Position numbers and translations under genes: made by a program. Positions 35,451-44,211 of a stretch of 47,885 bases of DNA are shown in pieces. Where the stretch lies: contig CANLAE010000015.1 in the NCBI GenBank assembly GCA_947488765.1, positions 1-47,885 of the forward strand, read 5' to 3'. Within the stretch, counting starts at the first letter, position 1. Each line of letters starts with the position of its first letter. This DNA is from Chitinophagaceae bacterium (GTDB lineage: Bacteria; Bacteroidota; Bacteroidia; Chitinophagales; Chitinophagaceae). The notes under the pieces are model-generated. The model worked only from the letters and a program-made list of their open reading frames with translations, was not told the origin of the DNA and did no database searches.

Positions 35451-38400
35451 ATGGCTTTACCTTACTTAATTAAACATATTTATAACAACGGCTCTGAAGA
35501 AGTTATCAGGAGAGGAAAAAAAATTCATTCGCTTGGTCAGGTTGAACTCATGGATCATGATGAATTATTGGGTAATATAAACTTTAGGGTGAAGGATGAC
35601 ACCTATTCAATTTATTACAAAGTTTTCATCAGTAATTTTAAGGATGCAAATAACATGCGGCTTCGTTGTACTTGTCCTTACAACCTAACGGAAGTTTGCA
35701 GGCATAAAGCAGGTGCCTTGTTTCAGTTGCAGGAATTACTGGATAGAAATATGCTTGGTGAAAGAGAAATTATATACAATCAGCAGCATACGATTGTAAA
35801 AATGAAGCAGTTGGATATGAAGATGATTCGTATGCTTTCATCGCCGGAAAGTTTTACCGCTGCACAGGAATATTTGCGAAGTAAAAAAGCAAAAATCATT
35901 TCTGCCAAAGATGAAAAAATTATTGCTGAGCTTGAATATGAAAATGCTGTTTATACTGTATTGATTCAGAAAAATGAAGAACGAAATTTTGATACAAGTT
36001 GTAATGAAAGCGATGAAACAAAACATCCGTTGTGCGTACAAAAAGTAATTGTGTTTCTACAATTATTGAACAGTTATGGTCCGAATTATTTTGACACCAT
36101 CCGAAACTGGGATGCAGTAAAAAATAAATTGTTGAGTATTTACGGTTATAGTTTAGACGATAATCTGGAAGGAAAATTTGAATTTACTTATCAAGATAAC
36201 AAACCGTTTTTACGGGTTTTAGATACCAGCATAAAACGTATTGCAACACCTGCAACAATTGAAGCAAAGCCCGATGTGGCATGGAATGCAGCACCAACTT
36301 TTGTGGCACTAAATGAAGTGAATTTGCCGGCTGCCGAATCACCTAAAAAAAGTGAATTGAAGTTGGGGATTGTTATTACCCATAACCCTTTACAATATCC
36401 ATATCTTCAGTTGGAAGCCATACAGGGAGAGCCTGATGATGACTTTGGTAAATACACAGACCGTATAGAAAAAATTGACTTAAACAAGTTTGTAAATACA
36501 GAATTGTTTAGTGAAGATGATAAAATGTTGTTTCAGCAGTTACGAAAATTAATGCCTGCTGAAGTAAGTAAATATTTAACCCGCAACTCTCCATTTAGTG
36601 GAATATGGGACAACATTATTCAACAATATAATGATGAATTGCCTGAAGAAACTAGACGTCTGATTAATGAGTATTTGCATCCAAAAATAAAAAAATTATT
36701 TGCCGAATTGCATGGCAGCAATTTTGGATTTTACCTGGCTCCTAAAAAAGTATTTACGACTGCCAATTTATTACATGCTGAATTTAACAACACGTTTATT
36801 TCACCAGAATTTGTAGTGAATTATCAGAATCAACAATACGAAGTAGCGTGTATTGTAAAGCTGCCTTTTGTAGAAATGAATGTGAATGAAAACGAAAGTG
36901 AGAGTGCTTTATTGTTTCAGTACAACAATCAATTTTTTACCTGGCAACGTACTGAGGATATTTTATTGGTTGAACAATTTTTACCAACTGGTAAAATGAT
37001 TTTTGACCCAATGACTTGGGCAAAAAAATTAGAGACTTTTGTTCTGCCGCTTGCCAAAGAATACAATGTACATTTTGGAAATCTTAAAAAAGAAGAAGTA
37101 AAAAATGTACAACCGAAACTGAAAATATTATTAAGAGAAAAGGGTGATTATCTTGTATTTCAGCCTGTATATACATACAATGGCGTTGATGTAAGAAGTG
37201 GCGATAAAGAAAAAATTGTGCTGCCTTTAGAGGATAAACTTTTGGTTGTTTTTAGAAATGAAACAGCGGAGCGAGAACTTTTAGCTAAGGTTGAAAATTT
37301 ACATTCTGCTTTTATAAAGCCAGTTGATACTGATACACTTGCATTGAAAGGAAATGATGTATTAAAAAACAATTGGTTCTTTTTATTTGTAGATGCAATG
37401 AAAGATATGGATGTTTCAGTTTTTGGATTTGAGGCTTTAAAAAACTTCAAATTTAATACTGCAAAGCCTTCTACAAAAATTTTCATCAGCAGCAATACCG
37501 ATTGGTTTGATGCCAAAGTTGAAATACAATTTGGTGAACAAAAAATTACGATTGCCGATGTAAAAAATGCACTTGCCAAAAAGCAACAATTTGTACAATT
37601 ACAAGATGGCACATTGGGTATTCTGCCTGAAGAATGGATTAAAAAATATTCTTTATTATTTAAAGTTGGTGAAGGAAAATTAAATGATTTAAAACTTAGC
37701 AAATACCAATACAGCGTTGTTGAAGATTTATACAATCAACGAAACGAAGAGGAATTATTTGTTCAGCTTGAAGAAAAATACGACAGGCTGAGATCTAATT
37801 ATGAAATAAAAAAAGTAGATGCACCTGCACATTTAAAACCTATTTTAAGACCTTATCAGGAAAGTGGTTTTCAGTGGCTTAATTATTTGCGTGAAGTACA
37901 ATGGGGTGGCATATTAGCAGATGATATGGGTTTGGGTAAAACCATACAGGCATTGAGTTTTATCCATTTTTTGAAAGAAGAAAAAGGAACATTAAAAGCT
38001 TTGGTTGTTTGTCCTACTTCGTTGATGTACAACTGGCAAAATGAAATTAAAAAATTTACGCCAACGCTTACTTATTATTTACATCATGGGGGTTCAAGAT
38101 TAAAGAATGGCTTACAACAAAATGATATTGATGTAATCATTACCACTTACGGAACCTTAAGAAGTGACATCAAAGAATTTGCTGAAGTAAATTTTGATTA
38201 TGTAATTTTAGATGAAAGTCAGGCAATCAAAAATCCTTCGAGTAAAATTGCAAAAGCAGCAAGTATTTTAAAAGCCACCAACCGTTTGTGTTTAAGTGGA
38301 ACGCCATTACAAAATAATACGTTTGATATTTTTGCTCAAATGAATTTTCTTAATCCGGGTATGTTAGGCAGCCAAGAATTTTTCAAAAGTGAATTTTCTG

Positions 38401-39239
38401 TACCGATTGATAAGTTTGGTGAGAAAGAACAAAAAGATCATCTGCGTAAGTTATTGTATCCATTCATTTTAAGAAGAACCAAAGAACAAGTAGCTAAAGA
38501 TTTACCTGAAAAACAAGAGATGATTTTATTTTGCGAAATGGGTTCTGAGCAACGTAAAATTTATGATGCTTATAGAAATGATTTCAGAGATAAAATACTT
38601 GGTGTGGTGCAGGAACAAGGTATTCAAAAAAGCCAGCTAACTATTTTACAAGGGTTGATGAAGCTGCGCCAAATATGCGATAGTCCAGCAATCATTAAAG
38701 AAAAAGATGGCGAAAAATTTCCAAATACATCTGTCAAATTAGAAGAGATTGGAAGGGAACTTACAGAGAATATCAGCAATCATAAAGCCCTGATTTTTTC
38801 TCAGTTTTTAGGGATGCTTGCATTAATAAAAGAAAAGTTGAAAGAGCTTGGCGTAGACTATGAATATTTTGATGGGAGTACTGCAGCTATTGACAGAGAG
38901 AAAGCCATCAATCGTTTTCAAAATGATGATGCATGCAGGGTGTTTTTAATATCATTAAAAGCAGGAGGTGTGGGGCTGAATTTAACTGCTGCTGACTATG
39001 TATATATTGTTGATCCGTGGTGGAATCCTGCGGTGGAACAACAAGCAATTGATAGAACGCACAGGATTGGACAAACCAAAAATATTTTTGCTTATCGCAT
39101 GATTTGTAATGATACAGTTGAAGATAAAATTATAAAACTACAAGAGAAGAAAAGAGCGTTAGCAAAAGATTTAATTACAGATGATGAGGGCTTTGTAAAA
39201 TCATTAACGAAGGAGGACGTAGAATATTTATTCAGTTAA
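35451..39239 (+). CDS. SWIM-domain SNF2-family ATPase/helicase
   Basis: A large DNA-translocating ATPase of the bacterial SNF2 (RapA/HepA-related) group. A SWIM zinc finger lies near residues 75-95 (RCTCPYNLTEVCRHKAGALF, CxC...CxH). A long middle region without known motifs follows (about 100-790). Residues about 800-1260 are the SNF2 helicase: LRPYQESGFQWL, DDMGLGKTIQAL (Walker A), VVCPTSLMYNW, LDESQAIKNP (DESQ, where DEAQ or DEAH is usual), LSGTPLQNN, then helicase C with YFDGSTAAIDRE, LISLKAGGVGLNLTAAD, DPWWNPAVEQQAIDR and HRIGQ. Length 1262 residues. Its role could be transcription recycling or repair; known only by family. Confidence 0.92.
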   Translation: MALPYLIKHIYNNGSEEVIRRGKKIHSLGQVELMDHDELLGNINFRVKDDTYSIYYKVFISNFKDANNMRLRCTCPYNLTEVCRHKAGALFQLQELLDRNMLGEREIIYNQQHTIVKMKQLDMKMIRMLSSPESFTAAQEYLRSKKAKIISAKDEKIIAELEYENAVYTVLIQKNEERNFDTSCNESDETKHPLCVQKVIVFLQLLNSYGPNYFDTIRNWDAVKNKLLSIYGYSLDDNLEGKFEFTYQDNKPFLRVLDTSIKRIATPATIEAKPDVAWNAAPTFVALNEVNLPAAESPKKSELKLGIVITHNPLQYPYLQLEAIQGEPDDDFGKYTDRIEKIDLNKFVNTELFSEDDKMLFQQLRKLMPAEVSKYLTRNSPFSGIWDNIIQQYNDELPEETRRLINEYLHPKIKKLFAELHGSNFGFYLAPKKVFTTANLLHAEFNNTFISPEFVVNYQNQQYEVACIVKLPFVEMNVNENESESALLFQYNNQFFTWQRTEDILLVEQFLPTGKMIFDPMTWAKKLETFVLPLAKEYNVHFGNLKKEEVKNVQPKLKILLREKGDYLVFQPVYTYNGVDVRSGDKEKIVLPLEDKLLVVFRNETAERELLAKVENLHSAFIKPVDTDTLALKGNDVLKNNWFFLFVDAMKDMDVSVFGFEALKNFKFNTAKPSTKIFISSNTDWFDAKVEIQFGEQKITIADVKNALAKKQQFVQLQDGTLGILPEEWIKKYSLLFKVGEGKLNDLKLSKYQYSVVEDLYNQRNEEELFVQLEEKYDRLRSNYEIKKVDAPAHLKPILRPYQESGFQWLNYLREVQWGGILADDMGLGKTIQALSFIHFLKEEKGTLKALVVCPTSLMYNWQNEIKKFTPTLTYYLHHGGSRLKNGLQQNDIDVIITTYGTLRSDIKEFAEVNFDYVILDESQAIKNPSSKIAKAASILKATNRLCLSGTPLQNNTFDIFAQMNFLNPGMLGSQEFFKSEFSVPIDKFGEKEQKDHLRKLLYPFILRRTKEQVAKDLPEKQEMILFCEMGSEQRKIYDAYRNDFRDKILGVVQEQGIQKSQLTILQGLMKLRQICDSPAIIKEKDGEKFPNTSVKLEEIGRELTENISNHKALIFSQFLGMLALIKEKLKELGVDYEYFDGSTAAIDREKAINRFQNDDACRVFLISLKAGGVGLNLTAADYVYIVDPWWNPAVEQQAIDRTHRIGQTKNIFAYRMICNDTVEDKIIKLQEKKRALAKDLITDDEGFVKSLTKEDVEYLFS

Positions 39240-39247
39240 CTTTTCCA

Positions 39248-40297
39248 TTATTCTTTTTTACTTGATAATGTAAATCCGATGGTTGTTCCTACATCCAGTT
39301 TACTTCTTACATGAATGGTTTGTTGATGGGCTTCAATAATATGTTTGCATATTGCCAAACCCAAGCCTGTGCCGCCAACATCTCTGCTTCTACCACGATC
39401 AGTTCTGTAGAATCGTTCAAATATTCTGCTCAAATGTTCTTCAGCAATACCAATACCATCATCACTAAATTCAATTAATACATTTCTTCCGTCAGTTTGA
39501 TAAATACCCGCTACAATTGTTCCATCTTGCTTGCCATATTTTGTTGCATTGGAAACGATATTAATTACTACCTGACGGATTTTTTCTTTATCAGCAAATA
39601 CGCTGATTGGCGCTTCGCAGCCTTTTTTAATACTTGCTTTAATATTTTTTCTGCCTGTTTTAATTGAAAGAGATTCGTACACCTCACGTATTAAATCCTG
39701 AATAATAAAATATTCTTTGTAGAGCGGCTGTTCGCCACTTTCAAGTCTTGAAATTTCATCAAGGTCTTCTACTAAGTTTACCATTCTGTCAATATTGCGG
39801 GCAGCATTCTCTAAGAACTTTTTATTGACAGTAGGATTATCAAGTGCACCGCCCAATAACGTATCTACATAGCCTTGTATTGCAAAAATGGGTGTCTTAA
39901 ATTCATGTGCTAAATTTTGTAAAAATTCTTTTCTGTAGGCTTCATTTTTTTTCAGAATTTCAATTTCAGCACTTCTTTGTTCTGCCCATTGTTCAACATC
40001 TTCTTTCACTTCATCAATGCTCTTTTGAGGTAAAATGTATTTGTAATAGGTTTCTTCTCTTTTCGATGCTTTGGTTTGATAAATGAATTTATAAATCAAT
40101 TTTATTTTTCTGTAAATAAACCATTCCAATACAAAGCTGATTAAAAAATAAGTGCCAATCAACATTAATAGAAATGCAATTATTGAAATAAATAATTTCT
40201 GCTCTACTAGCCAATAACCAATACCAACTGGTAATGAAACAATCAAGGCAGTAAATGCAGAGAGCTGCTTGGGAGAAAGATTTTTTGTTTTAAACAT
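39248..40297 (-). CDS. Sensor histidine kinase (PhoR-type)
   Basis: The membrane partner of the response regulator upstream. From the ATG at 40297 the protein is 349 residues: two closely spaced helices (about residues 15-55) and a long linker. The HisKA domain has LAHEFKTPIFAIQGY, holding the phosphorylated His. The ATPase domain has NIVSNATKYG (N box), FSDDGIGIAEE (G1), FERFYRTDRGRSRDVGGTG (F box) and GTGLGLAICKHI (G2). The earlier ATG at 40432 would add 45 residues overlapping the regulator's end without a domain, so I prefer 40297. There is almost no periplasmic loop, so it probably senses within the membrane or through partner proteins. Phosphate sensing is not shown. Confidence 0.88.
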   Translation of the reverse strand: MFKTKNLSPKQLSAFTALIVSLPVGIGYWLVEQKLFISIIAFLLMLIGTYFLISFVLEWFIYRKIKLIYKFIYQTKASKREETYYKYILPQKSIDEVKEDVEQWAEQRSAEIEILKKNEAYRKEFLQNLAHEFKTPIFAIQGYVDTLLGGALDNPTVNKKFLENAARNIDRMVNLVEDLDEISRLESGEQPLYKEYFIIQDLIREVYESLSIKTGRKNIKASIKKGCEAPISVFADKEKIRQVVINIVSNATKYGKQDGTIVAGIYQTDGRNVLIEFSDDGIGIAEEHLSRIFERFYRTDRGRSRDVGGTGLGLAICKHIIEAHQQTIHVRSKLDVGTTIGFTLSSKKE

Positions 40298-40382
40298 AGC
40301 TTCAGGCAATATACGAATATCGTTCCAAAGAGGATAGATTGAAACGCAATAAATTGAAGGAGTAGTAAAGAAAAAAACAGAA

Positions 40383-41060
40383 TTATAATTCAAATTTATA
40401 TCCAACCCCTTTAACCGTGGTGATACAATCAAGTTCTAATTTCTGACGTATTTTTCTGATGTGTACATCAATTGTTCTGTCGCCGACAATTACATCTGTA
40501 CCCCATATTTGTGTAAGAATTTCATTGCGTAAAAAAACTCTTCCAGGTTTTGATGCTAATAAACGTAACAATTCAAATTCTTTTTTTGCAAGAATGATAA
40601 TCTTATTATCCACTGTCACACTAAATTTTACCGGGTCTATACTTACATTTCCTACATTAATTGTTTTCCCATTCTCTTTATTAAATCTTCTAAAGAGCGC
40701 ATTTACTCTACTGATTAAAACTTTCGGACTAATAGGTTTGCTGATATAATCATCTGCACCTGTTTCTAAACCTTTGATTTGTGATTCCTCATCACTTAAA
40801 GCGGTCAAAAAAATGATGATTGTATCTTGAAAAAGGGATTGGCTTCTAAGAATATTGCATACCTCAACACCTGTTTTCTTTGGCATCATGATATCCAGAA
40901 TAATAAGATCGGGGTGCAGTAGTTTGGCTCTTTCAATGGCTTCATCACCATTTCTTGCTGTATAAACTTCAAAGCCTTCGTTTTGTAAATTGTAACTTAC
41001 AATTTCTAAAATATCGGGCTCATCATCAGCAATCAATATTCTTTTTGGTGCAGCATCCAT
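40383..41060 (-). CDS. OmpR/PhoB-family response regulator
   Basis: A transcription factor of about 225 residues: a receiver domain with ILIADDEPDILEIV (acidic pair) and PDLIILDIMMPKKTG (phospho-accepting Asp), then FLTALSDEESQI and DDYISKPISP (Lys). A winged helix DNA-binding domain follows with KEFELLRLLASKPGRV, RNEILTQIWG and VGDRTIDVHIRKIRQKL. The ATG at 41060 is chosen because it begins eight residues before the conserved ILIADDE; an ATG at 41084 gives a longer N-terminus. The kinase gene follows with an 85-base gap in a two-gene operon. The closest known type is PhoB, but no Pst genes are here. Confidence 0.9.
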   Translation of the reverse strand: MDAAPKRILIADDEPDILEIVSYNLQNEGFEVYTARNGDEAIERAKLLHPDLIILDIMMPKKTGVEVCNILRSQSLFQDTIIIFLTALSDEESQIKGLETGADDYISKPISPKVLISRVNALFRRFNKENGKTINVGNVSIDPVKFSVTVDNKIIILAKKEFELLRLLASKPGRVFLRNEILTQIWGTDVIVGDRTIDVHIRKIRQKLELDCITTVKGVGYKFEL

Positions 41061-41198
41061 ATTGTTAACCTTATGTTTACACAAAATTAACCTTCCGTTA
41101 TATTTAAAAGTAATTATGAGGTTATCTAATTGTTAATAACCCTCTAGTTTTGATAAAACACCTATTTTATAAAATGAATTCAAGCAGCCAAATGATGG

Positions 41199-41206
41199 TA
41201 CTTTTG
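41199..41206 (+). promoter_or_regulatory. Candidate -7 box (TACTTTTG) close to the start of the 730-residue protein gene
   Basis: TACTTTTG fits TAnnTTTG and ends 13 bases before the ATG at 41220, implying a leader of only a few bases. No convincing -33 element was found. Confidence 0.4.
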
Positions 41207-41219
41207 CTCTTATAACTTT

Positions 41220-43412
41220 ATGTTTAAAATAATAACCCTTTTTTGTATCATCCTATTAAGCAGCATTGTTGTTGTTGCTCAACCTGAGAGAACCATTGAA
41301 GTTTCAATGCCTGTAATTCCCGCAATGCGAGAGTTGCACCATGATTATATTAATAATAATCAAAAATTAATTTGTCAGCTTGATGGAATCAATGACAGCA
41401 TTTTCAATGTTGGAAAAGATGAGCGAATGAATCAACTTGTAAATGATGCTTTGACTGCTATTGTAAATAATATGCAGGCAAAAATTGAGTTGAATAAAAA
41501 TATTACTGAAGGTGATAAATACTATTGGTTACGGGGCATTAATGAAATGCTGACTGATTTTATTTCGGGATACAAATCAAAAAATATTAAAGGTGCATTG
41601 CTTTACAACATCATTAAATCTTATGATACAGCAATGGAGTTGCAGATGAAAAATGAAAGCATCAAACCATTAATAGAGAACAATGAAATGGAGGTTGGTG
41701 AATTGCTCATTCAAAATTTGTGCTTAAAAAATAATATCAGCATTCCAATTTCCAAAGAAATATTATTACTCAAAAAAATTAAACGTTATCCCAACACAAC
41801 AATGAGCTCTCTTGCTCAAAATCCAAATGCTTTTTATGTTGATAGTATTATATTAAGCATTGCTTATCACTCTCCGGAACAGCTTTATAATTACGCAGCT
41901 GCATCTGATGCACTAGGTAAAAAGATTCAGTCAATAAATCATCCTCTTGTTAAAAAAATTGGTTTATTGTCTCTTATGAAAACAGGAAGAATGTATTTTC
42001 CTTTTTTAGATAATTTGTATCAAAACAAACTAAGCATGGATAGTATTACCAAATTACTGTATGATACTGTTGGGTATTATCAGCTATTGGTAAAAACTCA
42101 AACTGAATATGCAATAAGGGTATCCAAAAATGATATTCCTCTGGTCATGAATGTACTTACAGCAAAACTGCAGAGTAAAGCAATTGAATTATTTATCAAT
42201 GAAATTAATAGTTTGCACGATGAAAAATCTGAAAATATTAGATTCAAATGTTTGGATAAATTATCACCACAAGATTTATACTACCTAATAGTTTTAGGGG
42301 AACAAGAAATTTATACGAGTAGTTATTTAGGCGTTTATAAACGAATTTTTGAAAGAATGAAAACACCAAGTGCCGATACTTTATTGGCATGGATGCATGG
42401 AGATTATTACAAAAAATTTATAAAAATTGCTGCCAATTATAATACACTCGATGATTTTTTAAATCGTATGGATAAAAATAATGTGCAGCAATTGATGAGA
42501 AGCTTTGTAAGTGGATTAGAAAAAACAAAAACCTTGGAAGATGCAGTGGATGTTGCAAATTCTTATGCAAGTATTTATAATCTTAAAATACAAAAATTAA
42601 TACTAGATAAGATACAGGAAAATTTAGCAGAAGCTGAAAAAACTGAAAGTAATCGGGGTCAAATTGTTTATAATTTACTCAATATTATTTTTCAGTCAAT
42701 GGATTCTTCAAAGCATATTAACTTGCTGGCGAGATTGGGAATTAATGAGATTTATAATATGCCAATAAGTTCTTTAAAAGACAATACAGGAAGGGTTATC
42801 ATTCAACAGTTCTTTTATGGGGACAAAGATGGACAAGGAATTTATAATTCTTTTTTTCAAAACTATCCTTCAGCATATTGGAGAAAAATTGATAGCGAAA
42901 AATGGGTAGAATTGAGAAGTATAAAAGGAACTCCAATCTCTATATTTTCAAATAAGCCGTTTGATAATGAAGCAGATTTAGATACGAAGGCTCAAGAAGA
43001 ACTTGGTAATTATCTCTCAGAAAATAATTTAAATCCAACAATCATTATACACAGAGGTCATAGCTATTTTGTAAACAACACAATTGAACAATTGCCAAGC
43101 TCTGCAAAGGTGATTTTATTGGGTAGTTGCGGTGGTTATCAAAGGTTAAATGAAGTGTTGGAAACCTGTCCTGATGCGCACATAATTGCTTCTAAACAAA
43201 CTGGAGCAGGCGTAGTGAATATTGCATTAATCGTGGCTATTACTGAAAATTTAAGAATAGGAAAAAGTTTGAACTGGCAAGTAATATGGAAAAATCTTGA
43301 ACCAAAGTTTAAAGGAGCAACCAAAGAAAAGTTTGATGATTATGTTCCACCATACAAAAACTTAGGAGCTATTTTTATTACTGCGTATAAAAAAGCCATA
43401 CAAAATAATTAG
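41220..43412 (+). CDS. Secreted protein of unknown function with a possible clan-CD cysteine-peptidase-like C-terminus
   Basis: I do not recognise a named family. The 730-residue protein has a signal peptide (about MFKIITLFCIILLSSIVVVAQ). From about residue 25 to 560 it is strongly helical with many short polar helices, reminiscent of TPR or other helical repeats. The C-terminal 120 residues change character: TIIIHRGHSYF, then 20 residues later KVILLGSCGGYQRL, then HIIASKQTGAGVVNIALIVA. A His (H611 or H614) after one buried strand, and Cys637 after the next buried strand, is the pattern of caspase/CHAT/clostripain-type active sites. The spacing is shorter than in classical members. It is divergent from the two-component operon. 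Confidence 0.62.
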   Translation: MFKIITLFCIILLSSIVVVAQPERTIEVSMPVIPAMRELHHDYINNNQKLICQLDGINDSIFNVGKDERMNQLVNDALTAIVNNMQAKIELNKNITEGDKYYWLRGINEMLTDFISGYKSKNIKGALLYNIIKSYDTAMELQMKNESIKPLIENNEMEVGELLIQNLCLKNNISIPISKEILLLKKIKRYPNTTMSSLAQNPNAFYVDSIILSIAYHSPEQLYNYAAASDALGKKIQSINHPLVKKIGLLSLMKTGRMYFPFLDNLYQNKLSMDSITKLLYDTVGYYQLLVKTQTEYAIRVSKNDIPLVMNVLTAKLQSKAIELFINEINSLHDEKSENIRFKCLDKLSPQDLYYLIVLGEQEIYTSSYLGVYKRIFERMKTPSADTLLAWMHGDYYKKFIKIAANYNTLDDFLNRMDKNNVQQLMRSFVSGLEKTKTLEDAVDVANSYASIYNLKIQKLILDKIQENLAEAEKTESNRGQIVYNLLNIIFQSMDSSKHINLLARLGINEIYNMPISSLKDNTGRVIIQQFFYGDKDGQGIYNSFFQNYPSAYWRKIDSEKWVELRSIKGTPISIFSNKPFDNEADLDTKAQEELGNYLSENNLNPTIIIHRGHSYFVNNTIEQLPSSAKVILLGSCGGYQRLNEVLETCPDAHIIASKQTGAGVVNIALIVAITENLRIGKSLNWQVIWKNLEPKFKGATKEKFDDYVPPYKNLGAIFITAYKKAIQNN

Positions 43413-43455
43413 TATTGTATTATAAGTTCTATACGAATACAAAAATGTAATTTCT

Positions 43456-44091
43456 TTAAAAATATGGGTTGTTGTTTTTTTCAAATCCAATAGTGGTATT
43501 TCTTCCATGACCACTATGTACAACCGTTTCATCGGGTAATACCAACAATTGTTCTTTGATACTTTGTAATAATGTTTCGTGATTACCACCGGGCAAATCA
43601 GTTCTGCCAATACTTTGGTAAAACAGCACGTCACCACTTATTACAAAGCCTTGTTCTTTGCAATATAAACTGATGCTTCCAGGACTGTGTCCGGGAGTAT
43701 GTAAAACCTGTAAAATGTCGGAGTCTAATTTTATAGTTGAATCGGTATTTATAAAATGAATTTGTCTTTCATAATTTTCAAAAGGCAATCCCCATTTTTC
43801 TCCACTAATTGGAGCGTACTGTAATACCAATTGTTCCATCGGATGAATGTATAATTCAACTTTGTATTGCTCACTAACAAACTTATTACCAAATACATGG
43901 TCTAAATGACAATGCGTATTAATCAGTTGTTTTACCTGCAGGTTATTTGATTTAATAAACTGCTTGAGTATTTCTTGTTCTGCAGTGCCATAACAACCGG
44001 GATCTATAATTATCGCATTCTTGTGTTCATTGTATAAAACATAGGTATTCTGTTGAATTGGATTAAAAGTAAAAATCTTAACATTCAGCAT
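43456..44091 (-). CDS. MBL-fold hydrolase, glyoxalase II-like
   Basis: A cytoplasmic metallo-beta-lactamase-fold enzyme of 211 residues with the full metal site: NTHCHLDH (H60, H62, D64, H65), HTPGHSPG and GDVLF plus SGHGRNT near the C-terminus. It matches the short YcbL-type glyoxalase II-like hydrolases common in bacteria, which lack the C-terminal helical domain of classical glyoxalase II. Hydrolysis of S-lactoylglutathione or another thioester is possible, but glutathione use in Bacteroidota is uncertain. It is convergent with the secreted 730-residue protein gene and divergent from the propeller/barrel gene. Confidence 0.88.
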   Translation of the reverse strand: MLNVKIFTFNPIQQNTYVLYNEHKNAIIIDPGCYGTAEQEILKQFIKSNNLQVKQLINTHCHLDHVFGNKFVSEQYKVELYIHPMEQLVLQYAPISGEKWGLPFENYERQIHFINTDSTIKLDSDILQVLHTPGHSPGSISLYCKEQGFVISGDVLFYQSIGRTDLPGGNHETLLQSIKEQLLVLPDETVVHSGHGRNTTIGFEKNNNPYF

Positions 44092-44167
44092 AGATGTATT
44101 TTTATTTTCAGTAAATTGTATCAGCTTATTTTTATGAATTGATAGTTAAAGTGTATTTTTAAACTAC

Positions 44168-44190
44168 AAAACATTGAATTCAAATGTTTT
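44168..44190. repeat. Inverted repeat in the divergent promoter gap
   Basis: AAAACATT/AATGTTTT (8 bp) around a 7-base centre containing GAATTC, 22 bases before the ATG of the propeller/barrel gene. No T-run follows, so an operator or an mRNA leader hairpin is more likely than a terminator. Confidence 0.35.
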
Positions 44191-44211
44191 ATTAAAAGTA
44201 ATTCATTGGGT

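Noticed and set aside
37160-37735. 191-residue minus-strand reading frame inside the SNF2 gene
   Set aside because: It is a shadow of a well-supported plus-strand gene, with Ser/Phe-rich composition and no family motif.
40298-40432. 45-residue N-terminal extension of the histidine kinase
   Set aside because: It overlaps the end of the response regulator gene, contains no domain, and the downstream ATG begins right before the first helix.
43362-43637. 91-residue minus-strand frame overlapping the glyoxalase II-like gene
   Set aside because: It overlaps two good genes and has no recognisable domain.
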